Assembly: GCA_016870485.1 (NCBI GenBank)
Contig: VGBM01000007.1
Span: 1 to 64,000 of the forward strand
Source of the DNA: Actinomycetota bacterium
GTDB lineage: Bacteria > Actinomycetota > Thermoleophilia > Gaiellales > F1-60-MAGs149
Length of the DNA stretch: 64,000 bases
Direction of reading: 5' to 3'
The position numbers were made by a program, and so were the translations under genes. The notes under the pieces are model-generated. The model saw only the letters and a program-made list of their open reading frames with translations, ran no database searches and was not told the DNA's origin. Below are positions 18,384-28,277 of the stretch, piece by piece (position 1 is the first letter of the stretch; every line of letters begins with the position of its first letter).

Positions 18384-19400
18384 CTACGGCCCGAGCGCGA
18401 ACGGCGGCCGGAGCACGCCGTCCTCGGTGACGATCGCGTCGATCAGCGCCGCGGGCGTCACGTCGAACGCCGGGTTGTGCACGGCGCTCGCCGCGGGCAC
18501 GGTGCCCGGCAGGGGCCCCGTGACCTCGGCGCGGGGCCGCTCCTCGATCGGGATCGCCGCGCCGTCGGGCGTCGCCGGGTCGATCGTCGTGCACGGCGCG
18601 GCCACGTAGAAGGGCACGCCGTGGTGGTGCGCGATGACGGCGAGGCCGTACGTGCCGACCTTGTTGGCGGTGTCGCCGTTGGCCGCGATCCGATCCGCGC
18701 CGACCACGACGCCGTCGACGAGGCCGCGCCCGAACAGGCCCGCGATCGCCCCGTCCGGCAGCACCCGGTGCTCGACGCCGAGGTCGGCGAGCTCCCAGGC
18801 GGTCAGCCGCGCGCCCTGGAGCAGGGGCCGCGTCTCCGGCACCCACACGCTCGGCGAGCGGTCGTCCTCGTGCAGCCGCCGGACCACCCCGAGCGCGGTG
18901 CCGTAGCCGCCGGTCGCGAGCCCGCCCGCGTTGCAGATCGTGCAGATCCGCGCCCCGTCGCCGAACAGCGCCGCGCCGTGCGCGCCGATCCGCCGGCAGC
19001 GGTCGACCTCGTCCGCGTGGAACGCGCGCGCGGCCGCGGCGGTCTCGGCCCGCACGCGGGCCGGGTCGTCGCCCGCGTTGCCGGCGGCGGCGAGGCCGGC
19101 CGCGACCCCGACCGCCAGGTTGACCGCCGTCGGGCGGGCCGCCGCGATCCGGGCCGCATCCGTCTCGAGCGCGGCCCGGAAGCCGGCGCCGTCGGGCGCC
19201 CGCTCGGCGGCCAGCGCGACGCCCATCGCCCCGGCGACGCCGAGCGCCGGCGCGCCGCGGATCGCGAGCACCGCGATCGCGTCGACCAGCTCGTCGACGT
19301 CCGCGCAGCGGCGCTCCACGGCCTCGGCGGGCAGGCGCGTCTGGTCGAGGATGACGATCCCGCCCGGCTCGAGCCGGATGATCGCGTCGGGCGCCGTCAC
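18384..19400 (-). CDS. mtnA: S-methyl-5-thioribose-1-phosphate isomerase
   Basis: A 338-residue methionine-salvage enzyme converting methylthioribose-1-phosphate to methylthioribulose-1-phosphate. It shows IRGAPALGVAGAMG, the catalytic-Cys motif TICNAGGLATGGYGTA (Cys156), Asp236 in VGADRIAANGD, and NKVGTYGLAVIAHHHGVPFYV. These set it apart from the related eIF2B-type proteins. It starts at GTG 19400, 7 bp after the ahcY stop, so the two are co-transcribed. No other mtn gene is in the window. Confidence 0.92.
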   Translation of the reverse strand: MTAPDAIIRLEPGGIVILDQTRLPAEAVERRCADVDELVDAIAVLAIRGAPALGVAGAMGVALAAERAPDGAGFRAALETDAARIAAARPTAVNLAVGVAAGLAAAGNAGDDPARVRAETAAAARAFHADEVDRCRRIGAHGAALFGDGARICTICNAGGLATGGYGTALGVVRRLHEDDRSPSVWVPETRPLLQGARLTAWELADLGVEHRVLPDGAIAGLFGRGLVDGVVVGADRIAANGDTANKVGTYGLAVIAHHHGVPFYVAAPCTTIDPATPDGAAIPIEERPRAEVTGPLPGTVPAASAVHNPAFDVTPAALIDAIVTEDGVLRPPFALGP

Positions 19401-19407
19401 CGCGGCC

Positions 19408-20667
19408 TCAGGTGCCCTCGGACCAGCTGCGCAGGTAGCGCTCCTGCTCCGGGGTGAGGCGGTCGATGGCGATGCCCATCGCCTCGAGCTTGAGCCGCGC
19501 GACCTCCTCGTCGATCGCGGGCGGCACCACGTAGACGCGGCGCTCGAGCCCCTCCACCCCGCGCACCGCGTACTCGGCGCTGAGCGCCTGGTTGGCGAAG
19601 CTCATGTCCATCACGCTGGCCGGGTGCCCGTCGGCGGCCACGAGGTTGACGAGGCGGCCCTCCGCGAGCAGCGCGAGGCGGCGGCTGTCGGCCAGTTCGA
19701 GCTCCTCCACGTCGGGACGCGGCCGGGTCGTGGCCACCGCCCGCTCCCGCAGCGCCGGCAGGTCGATCTCGACGTTGAAGTGGCCCGCGTTCGCGATCAG
19801 GGCGCCGTCCCGCATGCGGTCGAAGTGCTCGCCGCGCAGGACGTCCTTGGCGCCCGTGGCGGTGCAGAAGATGTCGCCGATCGGCGCGGCCTCCTCCGCC
19901 GTCATCACCCGGAACCCGTCCATCGCGGCCTGCAGGGCGCGCAGCGGGTCGACCTCGAGCACGACCACGCTCGCGCCCATGCCGCGCGCGCGCTCGGCGA
20001 GGCCGCGGCCGCACCAGCCGTAGCCCGCGACCACGAACGTGCGGCCCGCGAGCAGCACGTTGGTGGCACGCACGATGCCGTCCACGACGCTCTGGCCGGT
20101 GCCGTAGCGGTTGTCGAAGAGGTGCTTGGTCTGCGCCTCGTTGACGGCGATCACCGGGAAGCCGAGCTCCCCGTCGGCCTCCAGCGCCCGCAGGCGGACC
20201 ACGCCCGTGGTCGTCTCCTCCATGGCGGCGATGACGCCGTCGAGGAGCTCCCGGCGCGCGGCGTGGAGCACGCCGATCAGGTCCGCCCCGTCGTCGACCA
20301 CGAGCTGCGGGCGGTGGTCGGCGACGTGCATCAGGTGCCGGTAGTAGGTGTCGTCGTCCTCGCCCTGGCGGGCGAATACCCCGACGCCCTCGGCGGCCAG
20401 CGCCGCGGCCACGTCGTCCTGCGTGGAGAGCGGGTTCGAGGCGCACAGCGCGAGGTCGGCGCCGGCGGCGGCCAGCGTGCGCATCAGGGCCGCCGTCTCG
20501 GCGGTCACGTGCAGGCAGGCCGCCACGCGGATCCCGGCGAGCGGCCGCTCGCGCTCGAAGCGCGTCCGGATCCCGAGCAGCACGGGCATGTCGCGCTCGG
20601 CCCAGGCGATGCGGCGCGCGCCCGCCTCGGCGAGCGACGCGTCCGCGATGTCGTGCGCGTCGGCCAT
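19408..20667 (-). CDS. ahcY: Adenosylhomocysteinase
   Basis: A 419-residue NAD-dependent hydrolase splitting S-adenosylhomocysteine into adenosine and homocysteine. Recognisable parts: [65 protein letters not shown], the NAD-binding [20 protein letters not shown], and the C-terminal [18 protein letters not shown]. It lacks the roughly 40-residue insert of long eukaryote/proteobacterial forms. ATG 20667 with TACGAT 7 nt upstream starts an ahcY-mtnA unit. Confidence 0.95.
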   Translation of the reverse strand: MADAHDIADASLAEAGARRIAWAERDMPVLLGIRTRFERERPLAGIRVAACLHVTAETAALMRTLAAAGADLALCASNPLSTQDDVAAALAAEGVGVFARQGEDDDTYYRHLMHVADHRPQLVVDDGADLIGVLHAARRELLDGVIAAMEETTTGVVRLRALEADGELGFPVIAVNEAQTKHLFDNRYGTGQSVVDGIVRATNVLLAGRTFVVAGYGWCGRGLAERARGMGASVVVLEVDPLRALQAAMDGFRVMTAEEAAPIGDIFCTATGAKDVLRGEHFDRMRDGALIANAGHFNVEIDLPALRERAVATTRPRPDVEELELADSRRLALLAEGRLVNLVAADGHPASVMDMSFANQALSAEYAVRGVEGLERRVYVVPPAIDEEVARLKLEAMGIAIDRLTPEQERYLRSWSEGT

Positions 20668-20674
20668 CCGGCGG

Positions 20675-20680
20675 ATCGTA
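20675..20680 (-). promoter_or_regulatory. -10 box (TACGAT) of ahcY
   Basis: TACGAT, seven bases, ATG 20667. The leaderless position argues against a SAH-sensing leader RNA here. Confidence 0.55.
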
Positions 20681-20695
20681 CCCGCCGGGGGCGGG

Positions 20696-21691
20696 TCAGA
20701 GGCCCTTGAGCGAGGTCAGTCGCGCGATGTCGAGGGCGTCGACGCCCTCGGCCTCGGCGAGCAGGCACGAGACGACGTCGCCGCGGATCAGGAGGCCCAG
20801 CGTGCGCTCCGCCTCGTCCTCCCCCGACCCCTCCCAGCGCAGCACCGTCTCGACGTCGCCGCGCACCAGCTCCTCGATCCGGTCGTGGAGCCGGGCGGCG
20901 TGCTCCGGCTCGGCGGGGTCGCGCAGGAAGATCGCCGCGGCCGCGACGCCGTGGCGCTGGGTGCCGATCCAGCCCAGCACCTCGTTATGGGCCATCTCCG
21001 GCATCGCGTTGGCGAAGGCCGGCGCCTTGGCGTTCTCGTTGATCTGGTTCTTGAGGCGCAGCGCGACGGCGGCGCGCGCGCCCGACCCGTACAGCACGAT
21101 CGCCTTGCCGGCCAGCTGCGCGGCCTCCGCGGCGAGCGCGTCGCGGTCGCGCTGGCACTGGGCAACGGCCACCGTCAGCTGCGGCACCGTGGCGGCGAGC
21201 GCCCCGGCGGAGCCGACGGCGACGCGCGAGCGCGTCAGGACCGCGGCCTGCGCGCCGAGCAGGAAGCCGAGGGCGCCGCGCGGCTGGTATCCCGCCTCGA
21301 CGAGCGCGCAGGGGCAGCCGTCGCGCGCGGCCCGCTCGGCCAGCTCGCCGCCGGCCGTGACGGCGATCCGGCGCGCGCCGCGGATGCCGGCCTCCTCCCA
21401 GAGGTCGAGGGTCTCGCGCGTGCTGCCCGAGTACGAGGTGCAGACCACGAGGTCGTCCTCGCCGATCCAGCCGGGCAGGGACGTCGTGTCGACGGCCACC
21501 GCGGGGACCGTCAGGTAGCCCGCGAAGAGCGCCGTGAAGAGCCGCCCGCCGGCGGCCGAGCCGCCGAGGCCGCAGAGGGCGACGGCGCGCGGCGCCTCGC
21601 GCGGCATGTCGAGGTTGGTGACGGCGTCGAGCCCGAGCGTGATCTGCCGCGGGAACTCCAGCGCCTGCTCGAGCATGGTGGGCGGGGCCAT
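20696..21691 (-). CDS. SIS-domain phosphoglucose/phosphomannose isomerase
   Basis: A 331-residue protein with the SIS fold at the N-terminus ([35 protein letters not shown]) and the C-terminal domain of the bifunctional PGI/PMI family ([16 protein letters not shown], with the conserved His-Asn-Glu). It interconverts fructose-6-phosphate with glucose- or mannose-6-phosphate. It shares its first base with the last base of the upstream nucleotidyltransferase stop (TGATG), so it belongs to the sugar-nucleotide unit. ATG 21691 is chosen because the in-frame extension upstream reads antisense-like Arg/Gly-rich sequence over the neighbouring gene. Confidence 0.85.
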   Translation of the reverse strand: MAPPTMLEQALEFPRQITLGLDAVTNLDMPREAPRAVALCGLGGSAAGGRLFTALFAGYLTVPAVAVDTTSLPGWIGEDDLVVCTSYSGSTRETLDLWEEAGIRGARRIAVTAGGELAERAARDGCPCALVEAGYQPRGALGFLLGAQAAVLTRSRVAVGSAGALAATVPQLTVAVAQCQRDRDALAAEAAQLAGKAIVLYGSGARAAVALRLKNQINENAKAPAFANAMPEMAHNEVLGWIGTQRHGVAAAAIFLRDPAEPEHAARLHDRIEELVRGDVETVLRWEGSGEDEAERTLGLLIRGDVVSCLLAEAEGVDALDIARLTSLKGL

Positions 21692-22761
21692 CAGCCGGGC
21701 CTCCGCGCGTCCGCGAGCCGCTCGCCCGCGGCCGCCTCGGCGCCCGTGCCGAGCGCGCAGCCCCGCAGCGCGGCACCCGCCCCGACCGTCGCGTCGCAGC
21801 CGACGGCGCTGTCCGCGACCTCGGCATCCGGGCCGACGGCGGCGCCGGCGAGCAGGACCGTGCCGTGCACCCGCGCGCCCGCCGCCACAACCGCGTCCGG
21901 GCCGACCACCGCGTCGGGGCCGACCTCGGCCCCGGCCTCGACGCGCGCGCCCGCGCACACCCGCACGGGCCCGACCAGGCGGGCTGCGGCGTCCACCGCC
22001 GCGGCGGGGTCGACGAGGACGGCGCCGTCGGCGCCGCCGAGGCGCGTGTGCACGCGCCCGCGGACGGCGTCCGCGTTGGCGGCCAGGAAGCTCTCGAGGG
22101 TGCCGATGTCGCGCCAGTAGCCCGCTGAGCGGAGGGCGCGCAGCCCGTGGCCGACGAGATCGGGGAAGATCTCGCGCTCGATCGAGGTCATGCGGTCCGC
22201 GGGGACGTCCGCGAGGACGTCGGGCTCGAGCACATACGCGCCGGCGTTGACCCACCACGGCGCCGGGCCGAGCCCGTCGGCGGTGGGCGGCTTCTCCACG
22301 AAGCGCTCGACCGTCCCGTCGGGGTCGGTCACGACCACGCCGTAGCGGGTCGGATCGTCGACGGGGGTCAGGAGGATCGTCGCGCGCGCGCCCGCGTCGC
22401 GGTGCTCGGCCACGAGCGCGCCGAGGTCGGCGTCACCGAGGACGTCGCCGTTGAGGGCGAGGTACGGGCCGTCGACGCGGCCGCGGGCCGCGAAGGCGAT
22501 CGCGCCGGCGGTGCCGAGCGGCTCGTCCTCCACCACCACCTCGACCTCCACGCCGGGCGGGGGCTCGCCGATGCCGGCCGCGAGGCGCTCCGGCAGGTAG
22601 CCGCAGGAGAGGATCACCCGGCTGACGCCGGCCGCGGCGAGGCGGTCGAGCAGGAGCGACGCGAACGGCACGCCGCCGATCGGCAGGACCGGCTTCGGCT
22701 CGTCCAGCGTGAGGGGGCGCAGGCGGGTGCCCTCCCCGCCGACGAGCACGACCGCGATCAC
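21691..22761 (-). CDS. Sugar-1-phosphate nucleotidyltransferase with left-handed beta-helix tail
   Basis: A 356-residue enzyme making NDP-sugars. The nucleotidyltransferase motif LVGGEGTRLRPLTLDEPKPV and the metal-site LALNGDVLGD are clear, as is FVEKPP. From about residue 255 there are hexapeptide repeats (GARVEAGAEVGPDAVV and so on) forming a left-handed beta helix. Family members are mannose-1-phosphate guanylyltransferases or glucose-1-phosphate uridylyl/thymidylyltransferases; the exact base and sugar cannot be decided. GTG 22761 overlaps the ugd stop as GTGA. Confidence 0.85.
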   Translation of the reverse strand: MIAVVLVGGEGTRLRPLTLDEPKPVLPIGGVPFASLLLDRLAAAGVSRVILSCGYLPERLAAGIGEPPPGVEVEVVVEDEPLGTAGAIAFAARGRVDGPYLALNGDVLGDADLGALVAEHRDAGARATILLTPVDDPTRYGVVVTDPDGTVERFVEKPPTADGLGPAPWWVNAGAYVLEPDVLADVPADRMTSIEREIFPDLVGHGLRALRSAGYWRDIGTLESFLAANADAVRGRVHTRLGGADGAVLVDPAAAVDAAARLVGPVRVCAGARVEAGAEVGPDAVVGPDAVVAAGARVHGTVLLAGAAVGPDAEVADSAVGCDATVGAGAALRGCALGTGAEAAAGERLADARRPG

Positions 22762-24083
22762 GCCTGCTCGAGCTCGCGGTCGGGGTCCCGGTCGGCACGG
22801 CCGATCGGGACGTACGTGAAGCCGGCGGCGACCGCCTCGTCGGGATCGAGCAGGTTGCGGCCGTCGACGATCAGCGGCCGGCGCATCGCGCTCCGCACGC
22901 CCTCGTCCAGGACCGCCCGGAACTCCGGCCACTCCGTCACGATCACGACGGCGTCCGCCTCGTGCACCGCCGCCTCCAGCGAGCCCGCGATCTCGACCTG
23001 CGCGGGCAGGACCCCGCGGGCGCGCTGGGCGGCGACCGGGTCGAAGGCGACGACGCTCGCGCCCTCGGCGACGAGGCGCGCGGCGAGCACGATGCTCGAC
23101 GCCTCGCGCATGTCGTCCGTGTGGGGCTTGAAGGCGAGGCCGAGCAGGCAGATGCGGCGGTCGCGCAGGTCGCCGAGGCGCTCCTCGAGCTTGCCGATCA
23201 CGCGCCGCTTCTGCAGCTCGTTGACCTCGATCACCGAGGCGAGGAGCTGGAACGAGTAGCCCGTGTTGCCCGCAAGCTGCTTGAGCGCCGTGACGTCCTT
23301 CGGGAAGCAGGAGCCGCCGTAGCCGATGCCGGGCCGCAGGAAGCTCGAGCCGATACGCGTGTCCATGCCCATCCCGCGCGCCACCTCCTCGACGTCGGCG
23401 CCGATCCGCTCGCAGACGTTCGCGATCTCGTTGACGAACGAGATCTTCGTGGCCAGGAAGGCGTTCGAGGCGAGCTTGATCATCTCCGCCGAGGCCGTGT
23501 CGGTGGTCACGATCGGCGCGTTCAGGTCCTGGTAGAGCCGCGCCACCCGCTCGACATCGTCGGGGCGGTCGCCGCCGACCACGACGCGGTCGGGCTCGCG
23601 GAAGTCCGCAACGGCCGAGCCCTCGCGCAGGAACTCCGGGTTGGAGACGTAGCCGACGTCCGTGCAGCCGCGCGCGTCGAGCTCGGTGCGCACGCGCCGG
23701 CCCGTGCCGACGGGCACGGTCGACTTCATCACGAGGACGGCCCCCTCCGCGCTCGCCGGCAGCGCCTCAATCACGGCCTCGACCCGCGAGAGGTCCGCGT
23801 CGCCCGAGGCGGTCGGTGGGGTGTCCACGCAGATGATCGCGATGCGGGCGGAGGCGAAGACGTCCTCCATGTCGAGCGTGAACGTCAGCCGCTCGGCGTT
23901 GCGCTGCAGGAGCTCGGGCACGCCCGGCTCGTGGATCGGCACCTCGCCGCGCTGCAGCATCGCCACGCGCTCGGGGTCGATGTCGCGGCAGACGACCGGG
24001 TGGCCGAGCTCGGCGAGGCAGACGGCGGTGACCAGCCCGACGTAGCCGACGCCGATGACGCCGACCGGCTCGGGTCCGCTCAC
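22758..24083 (-). CDS. ugd: UDP-glucose 6-dehydrogenase
   Basis: A 441-residue NAD-dependent enzyme oxidising UDP-glucose (or a similar UDP-hexose) to the uronic acid. The Rossmann motif GVIGVGYVGLVTAVCLAELG is at 8-27. Other landmarks are STVPVGTG, NPEFLREGSAVADF, the substrate lysine in IKLASNAFLATKISFVNE, the catalytic Cys in GIGYGGSCFPKD, and the second Rossmann domain with LGLAFKPHTDDMREASS. GTG 24083 overlaps the upstream LCP gene by 4 nt. Together with the nucleotidyltransferase and isomerase it supplies precursors for an acidic envelope polymer. Confidence 0.93.
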   Translation of the reverse strand: MSGPEPVGVIGVGYVGLVTAVCLAELGHPVVCRDIDPERVAMLQRGEVPIHEPGVPELLQRNAERLTFTLDMEDVFASARIAIICVDTPPTASGDADLSRVEAVIEALPASAEGAVLVMKSTVPVGTGRRVRTELDARGCTDVGYVSNPEFLREGSAVADFREPDRVVVGGDRPDDVERVARLYQDLNAPIVTTDTASAEMIKLASNAFLATKISFVNEIANVCERIGADVEEVARGMGMDTRIGSSFLRPGIGYGGSCFPKDVTALKQLAGNTGYSFQLLASVIEVNELQKRRVIGKLEERLGDLRDRRICLLGLAFKPHTDDMREASSIVLAARLVAEGASVVAFDPVAAQRARGVLPAQVEIAGSLEAAVHEADAVVIVTEWPEFRAVLDEGVRSAMRRPLIVDGRNLLDPDEAVAAGFTYVPIGRADRDPDRELEQA

Positions 24084-26164
24084 CGCGGCACCGTCTTGAA
24101 GCTCTTCGCCATCGCGATCATCGCGGAGTTCGGAATCCGCCCCGTCAGCGAGTTCTCGAGCCAGTAGGAGATGCCGTTCTGCTTCCAGGCCACGCGCTGA
24201 AGGCTAGCGCCGTTGAAGTACAGGAGCAGCGTGCGGCCCTGGTAGGTGCGCGTCGTCGTCGGGCCCTCCAGGATCGGCGGGTCCGACCAGTCGATCGCCT
24301 GCACGCCGAAGACCTGGTCGTACGCGTCCGCCGAGTACGTCACGTAGGCGGCCTCATGGCCACCCGTCTTGTAGACGCGATACGGCGGCTGGCTCGAGAA
24401 GAGCGGGTCCCGGGTCTGCGCGCCGGCGTACAGCACCGTCGGCATCATCAGCGGGAAGCCCGCCTCGCGCTCGGCCTTGCGCCAGATGTCGAGGTCGCGC
24501 TTGGGGTCGCGCGTGATCTGCGCCTCCTCCTTGTCCGGCAGGATGGGCACCTTCGGCGGCGCAAGGTCGCCGATGTACGTCTTGCCGACGACGACCACGA
24601 TCGGCTGCGTGACGGGCACGCCGCCCTGCTCGAGCTCGGCCTTCGCGGCGGCGTCGAGCGGCTTGATCTCGGAGTCGCCGCCGAAGGCCTCGCCGATCAC
24701 CTTCGACGCGTCCTTCGCGCCCGCGACCGAGCCGTCGTAGTAGACCGTGGTGTAGAGGTACGGCACGACCGAGTCGCCGGTACTGCGGGCGAGCGTCCAG
24801 CCGGACTCGACCAGCTGCCACGCCGCGTCGGCGGCGGCGGCCGGCGTGCCGTTGCCGTTGCGGACCTCGAGCGCCGTCTTCGCGGGGTCGTACGTCTGCT
24901 TGACGACCTTCTTCTTCGGGTCCTTGGCGACGTCGCGGTTGGCGATCGCCTCGCCGGACTCGAGGTCGGGGCGCACGAAGCCGTTGACGACCCGCTGGAT
25001 CTCCTCGGGCGAGGCCTCGAGCTTACCCTCGTACGTCGATGACGGCGAGGTGTTCTCGATCCGGACCTGGACCATGTTGCCACGCGGGATCGACGAGACG
25101 AGCCGCGCGTAGTCGAGCAAGAGGCGCGCGTCGGCGTTCTTCTTGTTCGAGCCGAGCACCCGCAGGTTGTCGCGCAGGATCGAGACGAGCTCGATCACGC
25201 GGGTCGCGGCGCCCCAGCGGTCGACGCGCTTTTTGAACTCGCGCACGAAGGTCTGCTGGCGCGCGTTGCGGACGATGTCCGAGTCGGTGTGCCGGTAGCG
25301 GGCGAACGCGAGCGCGTCGGCACCGCGCAGCAGCTGGTAGCCCGGCTGGATGTCGATCGACGAGAAGTTCGTCACGGCGGAGCCGTCGTTGACGTTGTAA
25401 TAGCGCCGGTCGACGGGCAGCCAGACGCCGCCGAAGGTGCCCACGATGCGCTGAAACGCCCGGAAGTCGACGGGGATCAGGTAGTTGATCGAGACACCGG
25501 TCAGCTCCTTGACCGTGGCCAGGGCGAGCGGCTCCTGGCCGAGCTCGTAGGCCTCGTTGATCGGCCGCCGCCCGTAGCCCGGCACGTTCACGATCAGGTC
25601 GCGCGGGAACGACAGCACCGCGATCGACTGGGTGCGCGGGTCGACGCGCACGAGCATCATCGTGTCGGAGCGGCTCGGCCCCTCGCCGGGGCGCCGGTCC
25701 TCGCCGATCACGAGCGCGGTCACCGGCTGGTCCGGCAGGGCCACGTCGAGGCCGGACTGAGCCTCCTGCTGCCTGGCGTCCTCCGTCTCGGAGATCGCCG
25801 CGACGGTGTCCTGCAGGTACCAGTAGGCGTACCCGGCGACGCCGAGGCCGGCGAGCACTAGCACCGCGGCGAAGACGCCCACGACCTTCGGCCAGCGCCG
25901 GCGGGGCTTCGCGGGCTCGGACTGGTAGACGCGCATGCCCCCCCGCGGACCGCCGCCTCCGCCGCCCGCGCCGCCCGTGGCGGGCGCAGGCGCCGCGGGC
26001 TCGCCGTCGCCGGCCCGGTGCACGGTCATCTTGCGGCCGCCGGCCGGCGCCGCGGGCGGCGTCTGCACGGCGGAGCGCGCCTCGGCGGCGCGGGCCACGT
26101 CCCCGGCGGGATCGGGCGGCGTCTCCGACGCCGCGGGCTCCGCGGCATCATCGGCTGGCGGCAT
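24080..26164 (-). CDS. LytR-CpsA-Psr (LCP) family protein with LytR_C domain
   Basis: A 694-residue membrane protein. A Pro/Ala-rich cytoplasmic N-terminus of about 100 residues leads to one TM helix (VVGVFAAVLVLAGLGVAGYA). The LCP domain follows (about 155-330): GEDRRPGEGPSRSDTMMLVR, VLSFPRDLIVNVPGYG, INEAYELG and DALAFARYRHTDSDIVRNAR, including the conserved Arg/Asp residues that bind polyprenyl pyrophosphate. LCP enzymes attach wall polymers to peptidoglycan. A LytR_C domain (VRNGNGTPAAAADAAWQLVE) and a further C-terminal region ending YWLENSLTGRIPNSAMIAMA follow. I choose ATG 26164 because GGAG lies 6 nt upstream; GTG 26176 is the alternative. It begins the sugar-nucleotide operon. Confidence 0.9.
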   Translation of the reverse strand: MPPADDAAEPAASETPPDPAGDVARAAEARSAVQTPPAAPAGGRKMTVHRAGDGEPAAPAPATGGAGGGGGGPRGGMRVYQSEPAKPRRRWPKVVGVFAAVLVLAGLGVAGYAYWYLQDTVAAISETEDARQQEAQSGLDVALPDQPVTALVIGEDRRPGEGPSRSDTMMLVRVDPRTQSIAVLSFPRDLIVNVPGYGRRPINEAYELGQEPLALATVKELTGVSINYLIPVDFRAFQRIVGTFGGVWLPVDRRYYNVNDGSAVTNFSSIDIQPGYQLLRGADALAFARYRHTDSDIVRNARQQTFVREFKKRVDRWGAATRVIELVSILRDNLRVLGSNKKNADARLLLDYARLVSSIPRGNMVQVRIENTSPSSTYEGKLEASPEEIQRVVNGFVRPDLESGEAIANRDVAKDPKKKVVKQTYDPAKTALEVRNGNGTPAAAADAAWQLVESGWTLARSTGDSVVPYLYTTVYYDGSVAGAKDASKVIGEAFGGDSEIKPLDAAAKAELEQGGVPVTQPIVVVVGKTYIGDLAPPKVPILPDKEEAQITRDPKRDLDIWRKAEREAGFPLMMPTVLYAGAQTRDPLFSSQPPYRVYKTGGHEAAYVTYSADAYDQVFGVQAIDWSDPPILEGPTTTRTYQGRTLLLYFNGASLQRVAWKQNGISYWLENSLTGRIPNSAMIAMAKSFKTVPR

Positions 26165-26233
26165 TCCGTTCTCCACAGGGCATCCGGTGCCGGGCAGGGG
26201 CCGATGCGCAGAGCGCCCCCGCCGGCTGCCCCC

Positions 26234-26239
26234 ACTATA
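26234..26239 (-). promoter_or_regulatory. -10 box (TATAGT) of the LCP-ugd operon
   Basis: TATAGT is a near-consensus -10 about 70 bp before ATG 26164. Unlike most promoters in this window it gives a real 5' leader, in keeping with the good Shine-Dalgarno of this gene. Confidence 0.55.
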
Positions 26240-26263
26240 CCGACCATCCTGCGCCGCGATCGG

Positions 26264-26277
26264 GGTGCCGGGGCACC
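26264..26277. promoter_or_regulatory. Inverted repeat GGTGCC-GG-GGCACC
   Basis: A perfect 6+6 inverted repeat 25-38 bp upstream of the TATAGT box, so over the -35 region of the LCP operon and in the 146 bp shared with the divergent phosphatase gene. It could be an operator; that is position-based inference. Confidence 0.3.
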
Positions 26278-26310
26278 GTCCCGGAGCGGATCTGCCAGCA
26301 TCCGCGCGAG

Positions 26311-26892
26311 ATGGCCGCCGACTCGGGCATCGCGCTGGTCCGCCACGGGGAGACCGCGTGGAGTCGCGCGGGCCGCCACACGGGCCGCACCGACATCCCG
26401 CTGACGGAGGCGGGGCGCGACCAGGCCCGCGCCGCGGCGGGCCCCGTGGCAGGGCTCGCCCCCGCCCGCGTGCGGGTCAGCCCCCTCGGCCGGGCGCGCG
26501 AGACCTGCGACCTGCTCGGCCTCGCCGTCGACCCCGTGGTCGATCCGGACCTCGTCGAGTGGGACTACGGCGACTACGAGGGCGTCACGACGGCGGAGAT
26601 CCGCGCGACGGTGCCGGGCTGGACGGTCTGGTCGGCGCCCTGCCCGGGCGGCGAGACCGCGGAGCGGGTGGCGGCGCGCGTCGACCGCGTGATCGCCGCG
26701 TGCCGCGCCGAGCCCGGCCTGACCCTCGTCGTCGCGCACGGCCACGTCTTGCGCGTGCTCGCCGCGCGCTGGCTCGGGCTCGGGCCTGCGGGCGGGAGCC
26801 TCTTCCGGCTCGACACGGCGACGGTGTCGGTGCTCGGCTGGGAGCGCGAGAACCCGGTCGTCCTGTCCTGGAACGTGCGCGCCGGCGCCTAG
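26311..26892 (+). CDS. Histidine phosphatase (phosphoglycerate-mutase-like)
   Basis: A 193-residue enzyme of the histidine phosphatase superfamily. [10 protein letters not shown] (residues 9-18) carries the phospho-accepting His and its Arg. [29 protein letters not shown], the Glu of WDYGDYEG and the second His in [17 protein letters not shown] complete the site. The substrate is not predictable; relatives include acid phosphatases, alpha-ribazole phosphatase and broad-specificity sugar phosphatases. The stop shares the tetranucleotide CTAG with the stop of der on the other strand. Confidence 0.85.
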   Translation: MAADSGIALVRHGETAWSRAGRHTGRTDIPLTEAGRDQARAAAGPVAGLAPARVRVSPLGRARETCDLLGLAVDPVVDPDLVEWDYGDYEGVTTAEIRATVPGWTVWSAPCPGGETAERVAARVDRVIAACRAEPGLTLVVAHGHVLRVLAARWLGLGPAGGSLFRLDTATVSVLGWERENPVVLSWNVRAGA

Positions 26893-28277
26893 CGGGCGAC
26901 GAGGTCCAGGATCACGGGGCAGCCCTCGAGGCCGGCCGCCTCGCGCAGCCGGTTCTCGAGGTAGTAGGCGTAGTCGCGCGTGATCAGCTTGCGGTTGTTG
27001 ACCGTGACGCGGAAGCGCGGCGGGCGCGTCTGCACCTGCGCGCCGTACAGCACCTTCAGGCGCGCACCGTGCACGAGCGGCGGCTGGCGCTGCTCGACGG
27101 CGGCCTGCAGCGCGCGGTTGACGGCCGGCGTCGACAGTCGCCGCGCGTACGCCCCGTAGAGCTCCTCGATCCGGTCGAGCAGCCGGTCGAGGCCGCGGCC
27201 GGTCACCGACGAGGTGGTCACGATCGCGGGTCGCTGGCGCAGCTTACGCTCGATCCGCAGCCGCAGGTCGTCGAGGTCGACGTCGGAGGCGTCCCACTTC
27301 GAGACCACCACGAGCGTCGCGCAGCCCGCCTTGCGGGCGCGGTCGGCGACGTCGAGGTCGTGGTCGACGAGGCCCTCGGCGCCGTCGATCAGGACGAGCG
27401 CGACGTCGGCGCGCTCCGCCGCGGCCAGCGCGCGCTTCTCGCTCCAGTACTCGACCTCCTGGCGCTGTGCGCGCTTGCGGCGCAGCCCCGCCGTGTCGAC
27501 CAGCCGGAAGGCGGTGTCGCCGCGCATGAGCACGGTGTCGATCGCGTCGCGCGTCGTGCCGGGGCGGTCCGACACGATCACGCGCGGGGAGCCGATCAGG
27601 GCGTTGAAGAGCGACGACTTGCCGACGTTCGGGCGGCCGAGGATGGCGACGCCGATCTCGTCGGCGACGCGCTCGACGCGGGCCGCGCCCGGGATCTCCT
27701 CGAGCCGCTCGACCAGGAGGTCGAGCAGGTCGCCCGACCCCGAGCCGTGGATCGCCGAGACGGGCTGCGGCTCGCCGAGCCCCAGCGAGTGGAACTCGAG
27801 CGCCGCGTCGTCGCCGCCCGACCCCTCGGCCTTGTTGGCGGCGAGGATCACGGGCATCTTCGCGCGGCGCAGGATCTCCGCCACCTCGAGGTCCCCCGGC
27901 ATCACGCCCGCCTTCGCGTCGACGACGAACAGCGCGAGGTCGGCCTCGGCGAGCGCGGCGCGCGCCTGGTCGGCGACCTCGTCGGCCATCAGCGTCTCGC
28001 CGCCGAGGTCGATGCCGCCGGTGTCGACGAGCCGCATCCGCTTGCCGTTCCACTCGACGTCGACCTCCTTGCGGTCGCGCGTCACGCCCGGCTCGGAGTG
28101 CACGACGGCGTCGCGGCGGCCGGCGAGCCGGTTGCAGAGGGTCGACTTGCCGACGTTCGGGTAGCCGACGACGGCGACGACGCCGAGCAGCGGCAGCTGC
28201 TCGGGGAGCCCCTCCTCCTCGTCGCCCTCGTCCCGGCCGCGCCGGCGCCGCGCCCGCGGCGGCTCGCGACCGCTCAC
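26889..28277 (-). CDS. der: Ribosome-assembly GTPase Der (EngA)
   Basis: A 462-residue double-GTPase needed for 50S assembly. G domain 1 (about 33-195) has [13 protein letters not shown], and NKAEG in place of the usual NKxD. G domain 2 (about 205-375) has [17 protein letters not shown] and SKWD. The C-terminal KH-like domain (to 462) includes [15 protein letters not shown] and [14 protein letters not shown]. The first 28 residues are a charged extension ([16 protein letters not shown]). It is the last gene of the DAHP-synthase-to-der unit and overlaps plsC by 4 nt. Confidence 0.95.
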   Translation of the reverse strand: MSGREPPRARRRRGRDEGDEEEGLPEQLPLLGVVAVVGYPNVGKSTLCNRLAGRRDAVVHSEPGVTRDRKEVDVEWNGKRMRLVDTGGIDLGGETLMADEVADQARAALAEADLALFVVDAKAGVMPGDLEVAEILRRAKMPVILAANKAEGSGGDDAALEFHSLGLGEPQPVSAIHGSGSGDLLDLLVERLEEIPGAARVERVADEIGVAILGRPNVGKSSLFNALIGSPRVIVSDRPGTTRDAIDTVLMRGDTAFRLVDTAGLRRKRAQRQEVEYWSEKRALAAAERADVALVLIDGAEGLVDHDLDVADRARKAGCATLVVVSKWDASDVDLDDLRLRIERKLRQRPAIVTTSSVTGRGLDRLLDRIEELYGAYARRLSTPAVNRALQAAVEQRQPPLVHGARLKVLYGAQVQTRPPRFRVTVNNRKLITRDYAYYLENRLREAAGLEGCPVILDLVAR

